DNA of 64,000 bases from assembly GCA_902547295.1 (NCBI GenBank), contig CACCNJ010000004.1, forward strand, positions 1-64,000. Reading direction: 5' to 3'. This document shows positions 55,461 to 62,566 of this stretch, piece by piece. The stretch comes from an uncultured SAR86 cluster bacterium. GTDB lineage: Bacteria; Pseudomonadota; Gammaproteobacteria; Magnimaribacterales; D2472. The position numbers and the translations under genes are program-made. Position 1 is the stretch's first letter, and every line of letters starts with the position of its first letter. The notes under the pieces were generated by a model. It was not told the DNA's origin, made no database searches, and worked only from the letters and a program-made list of their open reading frames with translations.

Positions 55461-56361
55461 CTGAGGGTATTCTAGATTTTATAAACTCAGGAAGATGATC
55501 AGCATTAGAATGTTCCTTCACTTTTACACATTTATTTTCTAGTGTTCCAATTCCTTCAATCGAGGTTTTTAATATATCTCCATCCTTTAGGAATTTACCT
55601 TGTGTTCCTCCCACACCTGCTGGCGTTCCAGTAAATATGAGATCTCCTACGTTTAACGTAATAAATTCTGAAATGTATGAAATTAAATAAGGTATATCAA
55701 ATATTAGATCATCAGTGTTTGAGTCTTGACGTTTTTCATCGTTTACCCAGCACTCAATTTTTAATGATTCTTTGTTTTTTAGTTCATCTGTAGAGACAAT
55801 ATATGGTCCTATAGGCCCAAATGTATCAAATGATTTTCCTAAACTGAATTGAGGAGGGGCAGCATGAAACTGCACAGCTCGATCTGATATATCTTGTCCC
55901 ACAGTAAGACCTGCAACATGATCCCATGCGTTATCTTTTGATATATCTTTACCACCTTTACCTATTACAAATACCAATTCAGCTTCGTAATCAACTAAAT
56001 CACTCTTCATCTCTATATTTGAACTTGGTCCACTTAAACAAGTAGAAAGTCTTGTAAATATTAAAGGAAATTGAGGTATTTCCATATTTGATTCTTCAGC
56101 ATGCGCTTTATAGTTCAAGCCAACGGCAAAAACATTGTTTGGTACAACAGGGGGGTCTAAAGAAACATCATTTAAACTCCCATTTGGTTTAAATTCATCA
56201 AGTTTAGAATTTAAGATACTTAACTTTTCAGATGATGCTAAAGCCTCAATAGAATTGGATGAAACTTCACCATTTGATATTGTTTCTATATCAAAATAAT
56301 CATTATCATTTATTAAAACAGCTTTATTATTAATACTACCTAACTTAAAACCCATAAACAC
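55450..56361 (-). CDS. Fumarylacetoacetate hydrolase (FAH) family enzyme
   Basis: 303 residues. A short N-terminal domain is followed by the FAH fold with VGLNYKAHAEESN near 92 and DYEAELVFVIGKGG near 130 (metal-binding Glu pair), GLTVGQDISDRAVQF near 159, and FTGTPAGVGG near 250. Members hydrolyse C-C bonds in beta-diketo acids or isomerise ring-cleavage products. The divergent TonB receptor and nearby extradiol-type dioxygenase suggest a role late in aromatic degradation, which is inference. Start could be either of two ATGs 6 nt apart (56361, 56355). Confidence 0.87.
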   Translation of the reverse strand: MFMGFKLGSINNKAVLINDNDYFDIETISNGEVSSNSIEALASSEKLSILNSKLDEFKPNGSLNDVSLDPPVVPNNVFAVGLNYKAHAEESNMEIPQFPLIFTRLSTCLSGPSSNIEMKSDLVDYEAELVFVIGKGGKDISKDNAWDHVAGLTVGQDISDRAVQFHAAPPQFSLGKSFDTFGPIGPYIVSTDELKNKESLKIECWVNDEKRQDSNTDDLIFDIPYLISYISEFITLNVGDLIFTGTPAGVGGTQGKFLKDGDILKTSIEGIGTLENKCVKVKEHSNADHLPEFIKSRIPSDED

Positions 56362-56516
56362 CTCTCCACAATCAAATTCTTAGTCAGATGACTAGTATAT
56401 ATATTTTAATTAATATTTAAAGCTCTAAAATTAATACTTTCTGATCAAAATATTTATACCATTAGCTAAAAGCATTAGTTTAATCAACATTCTCTTAATA
56501 TATCAAAATTATATAT

Positions 56517-56563
56517 TTGAAAAAAATATATAATTTAATTAAACTAAACTAACCAAACGGTTA
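56517..56563 (+). promoter_or_regulatory. Candidate promoter and TetR-like operator of the TonB receptor
   Basis: TTGAAA (56517-56522) and TAAACT (56540-56545) are 17 nt apart and predict transcription near 56552. Over this start lies the palindrome TAACC-AAAC-GGTTA (56550-56563), a layout typical of TetR-family operators. A repressor at this site would block transcription. No regulator gene lies next to it, so the link is inferred. The rest of the 225-nt gap is AT-rich without other signals. Confidence 0.4.
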
Positions 56564-56586
56564 AAACAAATTTTTGGGGAGAAAAT

Positions 56587-58971
56587 ATGTACAAATTATT
56601 ACTTAAATCGACGTTTATTATATCTATTTCATTTATGCCTTTTTATGCTTTCTCACAAGATAGCTCTGGTATTGAAGAGGTTGTAGTTACTGCAGAGAAG
56701 AGAGAACAAAACCTTCAAGATGTTCCGTCATCAATTACTGCTATTTCTGATACTGAAATTGAAAGAGCTACTTATCAAAATATGTTTGATTTACAGACAT
56801 CTGTTCCAAGTCTAGTTGTTGGTTCAGCTGGTGCTTCGAGACCTTTCTTGTTTATAAGAGGTGTAGGTAGTAGAAAATTTGATCCAGGAACAGAAGGTGC
56901 AGTTGGTGTATTTGTAGATGAGATCTATAACACTAGATTCACTAATCAAATGATGGATATTGTTGATTTAGAAAGAGTTGAAGTCTTAAAAGGTCCACAA
57001 GGAACTCTTTATGGAAGAAACACTATTGGCGGTGCAATTTCTCTTTATACTAAAAAACCAACGCAAGAGACTGAAGGTAAAATTAAACTTGGTTTTGGTG
57101 ATGAAGGTTATAGTAAATTAGCTGCGACATATTCAGGTGGCCTAACAGATACAATGGTAGGAAGAATAACTTTCTCATCAAAAACTGATGATGGAAGTAG
57201 TACTCATAAAGCAACTGGTAAAAATAATGGGGGAGATAGTGATGCTTTGAGACTTTCTTTAATCAAAGAAATGAATAATGGTTCTGAGCTTTCATTTACC
57301 TATCAAGATACTTCATATGAATCTTCAGCACATTTAGCAGAGGCATTTTTAGAGTGTGGTCCAACTATTGATCCTAATGGATCTCCAAACTTTATGTCTG
57401 TTGCATATTTCAGAGTAGGTGCAGCCGCGTCTCAACTTGCAGCCGCTGGTATCATGCCAAATGATTGTTACTCAACAGGTCATTTATTACCTTTCTTCCC
57501 GGCAGGTCCAAGAGCAGGTCAAATTAATGCAGCTGCATTACCAGTAATTGGTGCTGATATTGTTCAAAATATGATTCGAGCTGATGTAGCTGATGGCCCA
57601 AGAATTATAGATAATGATCATCCTGGTTTTAATAATATTGAGACATCGCTGATGTCTTTAAAATATGTAACTGATTTATCTGACACATTGACATTGACTG
57701 GTATATTTTCAACAACTGATGTGGAGAATCAATCTAGTTTAGATTTCGATGCAACATCCAGAAATTCTGTAGTGAATTATGTCGATGAAGAATCAGAACA
57801 AACATCTACCGAAATTAGATTAAATTATAACGGCGATAGATTTAACTGGGTTGGTGGTATATATCTTCTAGATGATGATATTTACAGAAATGATAACTTT
57901 ACTTCTAACATAGAGTCCACATTTGGAATTGTTCAAATTATGCAAATGATGGCTGGTATGACACCTGTTGCCTCTGATAATATGCAAACCTCAAACGCTA
58001 ATGTTACTTCAGAAGCAATTTATTGGCAGGGCACATATGCAGTTAATGACAAACTTAATGCAACACTTGGCGTAAGAAAAAGTGATGATGAAAGTGATTA
58101 TAGTATTGCTGTAGCAACAACATCACCTGGTATTCCTTTTGTTCAGGTACCAGGCGAATGGTCTGAAGTTTTAACATTTGGCTCGACAGATCCAAAGTTT
58201 GTTTTGGATTACACATTTAACAATAATTCAATGGCATATATTTCATTTGCATCTGGCTATAAAAGTGGAGGATTCTCATTTGCAACATGGGCTGAATCTG
58301 AGTCAAGAGGCGGTTTTACTGAAGAAGAATTAGATTCTACCGAAATTGGCTACAAATTTAAGTCTGCTGATAATAGACTTGTTGCAAATTTCGCTTATTA
58401 CGAGTATGACTACACCGATCAACAACAACAAATTATTGTAGTTACTCGATCTGGTTCATTAGCTGGTAAAACGTTTAATGCTGGACAGTCAGAAATGACA
58501 GGCTGGGAATTAGAAACAAAGTATGCGATAACTGATAATACTCAAGTTGATTTTAATTATTATTCTGCTGATACTGAATTTAAATCTTTTGAACTTGCTA
58601 CAACTGTACCGCCTTTAAGTTTTACTGGTAATCAAATGAATTATTCTCCAGAAAGTGCATACAATATTGCTCTTACAACTACTTCAAATGATGGTTCTGG
58701 AGTTTTACGACTTGCATATTCATTCAAAGACGAATTTTTCATGGATCCTAGTAATAGATATATCAGTCTTCAAGATAGATATGGCATATATAACATGAGC
58801 TATACCAAGTACTTAACTGATAATTGGACAGTAAAAGCGTTCTGTACAAACTGTACTGATGTTATTTATAAAACACAAGTTACTACATTTGCAGTGCCAT
58901 ATGGTGGTGGTGGTAGAAATTATTATGCAAATGGAAGACGGGTAGGGATAGAGATTACTCGTAATTTTTAA
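56587..58971 (+). CDS. TonB-dependent outer-membrane receptor
   Basis: 794 residues. A signal peptide (about 1-23, ending AFSQ) is followed by the TonB box region IEEVVVTAEKREQNLQDVP, a plug with RGVGSRKFDPGTEGAVGVFVDEIY and VEVLKGPQGTLYGRNTIGGAI, and a 22-strand-type barrel ending in ITRNF. Large extracellular loops (about 255-335) contain two Cys that may pair. The style resembles receptors of sphingomonads and marine gammaproteobacteria that import organic compounds rather than siderophores. A strong GGGGAG site precedes the ATG. Its neighbours suggest an aromatic or xenobiotic substrate. Confidence 0.95.
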   Translation: MYKLLLKSTFIISISFMPFYAFSQDSSGIEEVVVTAEKREQNLQDVPSSITAISDTEIERATYQNMFDLQTSVPSLVVGSAGASRPFLFIRGVGSRKFDPGTEGAVGVFVDEIYNTRFTNQMMDIVDLERVEVLKGPQGTLYGRNTIGGAISLYTKKPTQETEGKIKLGFGDEGYSKLAATYSGGLTDTMVGRITFSSKTDDGSSTHKATGKNNGGDSDALRLSLIKEMNNGSELSFTYQDTSYESSAHLAEAFLECGPTIDPNGSPNFMSVAYFRVGAAASQLAAAGIMPNDCYSTGHLLPFFPAGPRAGQINAAALPVIGADIVQNMIRADVADGPRIIDNDHPGFNNIETSLMSLKYVTDLSDTLTLTGIFSTTDVENQSSLDFDATSRNSVVNYVDEESEQTSTEIRLNYNGDRFNWVGGIYLLDDDIYRNDNFTSNIESTFGIVQIMQMMAGMTPVASDNMQTSNANVTSEAIYWQGTYAVNDKLNATLGVRKSDDESDYSIAVATTSPGIPFVQVPGEWSEVLTFGSTDPKFVLDYTFNNNSMAYISFASGYKSGGFSFATWAESESRGGFTEEELDSTEIGYKFKSADNRLVANFAYYEYDYTDQQQQIIVVTRSGSLAGKTFNAGQSEMTGWELETKYAITDNTQVDFNYYSADTEFKSFELATTVPPLSFTGNQMNYSPESAYNIALTTTSNDGSGVLRLAYSFKDEFFMDPSNRYISLQDRYGIYNMSYTKYLTDNWTVKAFCTNCTDVIYKTQVTTFAVPYGGGGRNYYANGRRVGIEITRNF

Positions 58972-58979
58972 TTTTATAG

Positions 58980-59005
58980 CCCTCTCTTAGGAGAGGGTTT
59001 ATATC
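58980..59005 (+). terminator. Terminator after the TonB receptor
   Basis: A perfect 7-bp GC-rich stem CCCTCTC/GAGAGGG (58980-58986 and 58991-58997) with loop TTAG, followed by TTTATATCTT. It is the strongest hairpin in the accessory region and separates the receptor from the GST-dioxygenase genes. Confidence 0.65.
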
Positions 59006-59075
59006 TTACATAAAGATATAATTTTTATAATTTATTATATAAATATTAAGACTTATATTAATGATTGGTAATTAA

Positions 59076-59927
59076 ATGAATAACTATGTTTTATATGGAT
59101 ATGGTGAGTCTGTTGCATCTAATGTTGTAAGACTTGCCTTAGCAGAAAAAAATATATCTTACGACTACAAATTATTATATCTAGAATCAAGAGGTGATCA
59201 TCTTAAGGCTGATTATAAAAAGTTAAATCCAAAGACTCTTCTTCCAACACTTACTGTGAATGAAAAGCCAATATCTGAAAGTATTGATATTATGAGATTT
59301 ATTGATAATGAACATACTGATCAGGGCTCAACATTATTTCCAAAAAATCAAGATGAAGAATTTGATAATTTATTAGATTACTTATTTCTTGATGACACAA
59401 AAGAATTAGGTGAAACATTTGGAACAACTGGTGGAGGTATATCGGTTCCTGTTCTTGCTAAGTTGTTATGCAAAAGATCTTTTTTTTCAGTTTTATGGGA
59501 TTATTTAAAAAATCACGGAGTTAGCAAAAGAAAATTTATTTTTGTTATGGTTAGATATTTTGGCGGACCACCTCCAGGCCTATATGAGAAAATGATGTAC
59601 TTTTTAGCTAAACATTTGGTCTACACAGAAAATTACTTAAATCATGGAAAAACTTATATATATGGTAATGATTACACTGCAGCTGATTGCCTTTTAACAC
59701 CATTATTACACAGAGTTAATGAGATGAGATTTCATGGTGTGTTTGATGGTAGTAAATTTCCTAACTTATCAAGATATTGGGATACCATATCTAATAGACC
59801 AAGTTATAAGGAAGCAATTATTAATTATGAAACTGGTGAATGGAAACCAGTATTAGAGGACTTATACGGTGATGGGCCTAACTTGTATAATGATTTATTA
59901 TGGTCTGAAATAGAAAAAATTAGATAG
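59076..59927 (+). CDS. Glutathione S-transferase family protein
   Basis: 283 residues. The N-terminal thioredoxin-like domain has YGYGESVASNVVRLALAEKNI, LNPKTLLPTLTV and the glutathione-binding SESIDIMRFID near 68. A large all-helical C-terminal domain follows with YTAADCLLTPLLHRV near 203. It is longer than typical GSTs (~200-220) and recalls GDAP1-like or maleylacetoacetate-isomerase-like forms. With the adjacent extradiol-type enzyme (10-nt gap) a glutathione-dependent step in ring degradation is plausible. Confidence 0.85.
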   Translation: MNNYVLYGYGESVASNVVRLALAEKNISYDYKLLYLESRGDHLKADYKKLNPKTLLPTLTVNEKPISESIDIMRFIDNEHTDQGSTLFPKNQDEEFDNLLDYLFLDDTKELGETFGTTGGGISVPVLAKLLCKRSFFSVLWDYLKNHGVSKRKFIFVMVRYFGGPPPGLYEKMMYFLAKHLVYTENYLNHGKTYIYGNDYTAADCLLTPLLHRVNEMRFHGVFDGSKFPNLSRYWDTISNRPSYKEAIINYETGEWKPVLEDLYGDGPNLYNDLLWSEIEKIR

Positions 59928-59937
59928 GAGATTATTT

Positions 59938-61029
59938 ATGACAGAACCAATTTGTAAAGTAGCAGATATTATTTATGTTAGGTTTGAACTTACAGAGTTC
60001 GAAGAACAGAAAAAGTACTTTGATCATTTTGGGTTGATGCTCGCATATGAAGATGAAAATAGTATTTTTTTTAGAGGTTCTGGAACTGCGCCTTATGCAT
60101 ATGTTGCAACTAAAGGTAAAGAAAATAAATACATTGGAACAGCATATAAGGCTAATGAGTACTCTGACTTAGAAGCATTATCAAAAGAATTTAATGTTGA
60201 TATTATTGAAAATACTGAGCCTGGTGGTGGCCATAAAGTAACCGTAATAGATCCTGACGGTATTGAAGTTGAAGTATGCCACGGAATGACGCCTGCTGAA
60301 CCAGTAGCAGTTGTATCTAAAGTTTTAAATACAGGTCAATCAAAACAAAGAGAAAACGAACTTCAACGTTTTGGAAAAGCTGCTGATGAATGGCAGGTTG
60401 AAGGAGATAAGTGGGTATATAAACTTAAATCTAATGTGAAAAGACTAGGACACACTGCAATTAACTGTAGGGATGCCAAAGCATCAGTAGATTGGTATTC
60501 TCGTGTTTTAGGCTTCCTAGTAAGTGATGATGTTTTAGGCCCAGATGGTAATTCAATTGGAGCTTTTATGAGATGTGATCAAGGAGATAAACCTGTAGAT
60601 CATCATACTCTTAATAACATTCAACTTCCTGGTGATAACTATCCTGGTCCTTATGGCCATTCTGGTTATGAGGTTACCGACTCTGTAGATGATTTAATGG
60701 CTGGCCATTATCATATGAAGACTATTGATGAGTATTATCATGAATGGGGAGTTGGAAGACATCTTTTGGGAAGTCAAATGTATGATTATTGGAGAGATAC
60801 TCATGGTTTTACACATGAACATTGGACAGACGGCGATCTGTTGGATGCAAGTATACCTGAAAACAAAGCGTCGTTTAGAGATGTTGTTATGGCTCAATAT
60901 GGACCAACTCCACCAATAACATTTGGTGTAACATTGCCTGTTGACCAAATAGATAAAGTTAGAGCAGAGCAACCAACGCTTCCTGACCTAATTAAAGAAA
61001 TGGAAATCGCTGCTAAGAAAGGAGCATAA
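59938..61029 (+). CDS. VOC-superfamily extradiol dioxygenase-like protein
   Basis: 363 residues with two glyoxalase/VOC modules (about 8-118 and 168-300). In the second, RLGHTAINCRD near 169 and YGHSGYEV near 240 offer two His ligands, and FTHEHWTDGD near 293 the Glu, the 2-His-1-carboxylate iron site of type I extradiol dioxygenases. The first module is degenerate, as in that family. It should cleave a catecholic ring next to the hydroxyls; substrate is unknown. A clear AGGAGA site precedes the ATG. The nitroreductase starts 4 nt after its stop. Confidence 0.85.
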   Translation: MTEPICKVADIIYVRFELTEFEEQKKYFDHFGLMLAYEDENSIFFRGSGTAPYAYVATKGKENKYIGTAYKANEYSDLEALSKEFNVDIIENTEPGGGHKVTVIDPDGIEVEVCHGMTPAEPVAVVSKVLNTGQSKQRENELQRFGKAADEWQVEGDKWVYKLKSNVKRLGHTAINCRDAKASVDWYSRVLGFLVSDDVLGPDGNSIGAFMRCDQGDKPVDHHTLNNIQLPGDNYPGPYGHSGYEVTDSVDDLMAGHYHMKTIDEYYHEWGVGRHLLGSQMYDYWRDTHGFTHEHWTDGDLLDASIPENKASFRDVVMAQYGPTPPITFGVTLPVDQIDKVRAEQPTLPDLIKEMEIAAKKGA

Positions 61030-61033
61030 CAAT

Positions 61034-61696
61034 ATGATTGAATTTACAGACGATCAGAAGAAAGCTATTGCTGCTGCTCAAGAGAAATTCACTGATTTAA
61101 AAGATAAAGTTGATAGTCTATCTGATGATCAATTAAATTTATTGTTTGGTGAAGCCAGAAGTATGAATGGTTGGCAGGATAAAGATGTATCTGATGATAT
61201 CTTAAATCAATTATATTCACTAACTAAAATGGGACCAACAAGTACAAATTGTTGTCCTGCTAGATTTATTTTTATTAAATCAGATGAACAGAAAGAGTTA
61301 ATTAAAGAGGCACTATTACCTAATAACGTAGATAAATGCATGTCTGCACCTGTTATAGCTATCATTGGTTATGATTTAGATTTTTCTGATCATATGGGCA
61401 AGCTTTTCCCACATATGGACGTTGCTCCAATGTATAAGGGGAATCCTGATATGAACTTATCAACTGCATTTAGGAACTCTAGTCTTCAAGGGGCTTATAT
61501 GATGATGGTTGCTAGAGCTATTGGCTTAGATTGTGGTCCCATGTCAGGCTTTAATAATGACTTAGTTGATGAAATATTCTTTAAAGACACTAATATAAAA
61601 TCTAATTTTCTTTGTTGTTTAGGTTATGGTGATCCTTCAAAAATATTTATGAGATTACCTAGATTTGAGTTTGATGAGGTTTGTAAAATTATTTAA
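61034..61696 (+). CDS. Nitroreductase-fold reductase, RutE/HadB-like
   Basis: 220 residues. ARSMNGWQDKDVSDDILNQLY, KMGPTSTNCCPARFIF near 70-85 and ARAIGLDCGPMSGF near 162 match the RutE/HadB/YfhC group of FMN reductases (malonic semialdehyde reductase family). It begins with AAAGGAG in the end of the dioxygenase gene, so the pair is co-translated. No rut genes are nearby, so reduction of an aldehyde or enone from the dioxygenase route is more likely than pyrimidine use. It ends 6 nt from the convergent GST. Confidence 0.85.
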   Translation: MIEFTDDQKKAIAAAQEKFTDLKDKVDSLSDDQLNLLFGEARSMNGWQDKDVSDDILNQLYSLTKMGPTSTNCCPARFIFIKSDEQKELIKEALLPNNVDKCMSAPVIAIIGYDLDFSDHMGKLFPHMDVAPMYKGNPDMNLSTAFRNSSLQGAYMMMVARAIGLDCGPMSGFNNDLVDEIFFKDTNIKSNFLCCLGYGDPSKIFMRLPRFEFDEVCKII

Positions 61697-61702
61697 TTAT
61701 CT

Positions 61703-62557
61703 TTAGAAATCTACAAGATCTGTGAGATATTTACCTTTCAATTTATTATAAATTTTTAATATAAACTTGGTTATTTTCAGTAAAAATATTGGGTTAGCTT
61801 CTTTATTAAAATTATTGTCTTTATCTAATTTATCGAACCAATTTTTAACGTTTTTATATTTATCTATTGGAATACCGGCTGCATATAAACGTTTTGTAGA
61901 AACATACCATGCTAAGTCAACAATCGTAAACTCATCTCCTTTAAGAAAGTTTTGATTTTTTAAGATAGTATCAAATTTTGAATATATATCTTTAAATTTA
62001 TTTCCACTTTCAATAACTTCATCGTCTGTAATGCCATGATCATAATGTTTTTTCCAAAAAGATATTTCTTTTTCTTTATAAGCATCACTTTGTCCTTGAA
62101 TAGTTCCATCATGTGATTCTTTAAAATCAATTTTTCTAGGATCTTTTTTACCAAGAATATGAGGTACTAGATATCTGAATGTTAATCTTCTAAGATCAAA
62201 ATGTAAGCTGTCCTCATAATCTAAGTCTTTTTTAATATCATCAATTAAATTTGTCGGAAATAATTTTGTGTTTGGAAACTCTTGATCTAAGTATGTCATT
62301 ATATCGTTACTTTCAATATGAACATCACCATTATGAACTAGAGTCGGTACTAATCCTCTTGGATTTATTCCAAGATACCATTCTGAGAATTGATCTCCTT
62401 TTATAAGATTAACTTCATGGGAGACCCAATCAATATTTTTATAATTTAAAAAAATTCTTAATTTTTGTGAACAAGCTGAGCCTTGAAAATGAAATAAATG
62501 AACACCTTTCCATTCCAATACTTCGGTTGTTTTAATATCAAGCTTATCTAGTTTCAT
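61703..62557 (-). CDS. Glutathione S-transferase family protein, second copy
   Basis: 284 residues, similar in size but not closely alike to the GST at 59076. The N-terminal domain has HFQGSACSQKLRIFLNYKNIDW near 23 with a possible catalytic Ser/Cys, NPRGLVPTLVHNG near 66 and IESNDIMTYLDQEFP near 81. The helical C-terminal domain includes FTIVDLAWYVSTKRL. The CSQK form is seen in GSTs of lignin- and xenobiotic-degrading marine bacteria. It lies 9 nt downstream of the sulfatase on the same strand and could share its transcript. Confidence 0.83.
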   Translation of the reverse strand: MKLDKLDIKTTEVLEWKGVHLFHFQGSACSQKLRIFLNYKNIDWVSHEVNLIKGDQFSEWYLGINPRGLVPTLVHNGDVHIESNDIMTYLDQEFPNTKLFPTNLIDDIKKDLDYEDSLHFDLRRLTFRYLVPHILGKKDPRKIDFKESHDGTIQGQSDAYKEKEISFWKKHYDHGITDDEVIESGNKFKDIYSKFDTILKNQNFLKGDEFTIVDLAWYVSTKRLYAAGIPIDKYKNVKNWFDKLDKDNNFNKEANPIFLLKITKFILKIYNKLKGKYLTDLVDF

Positions 62558-62566
62558 TTAAAAAAA

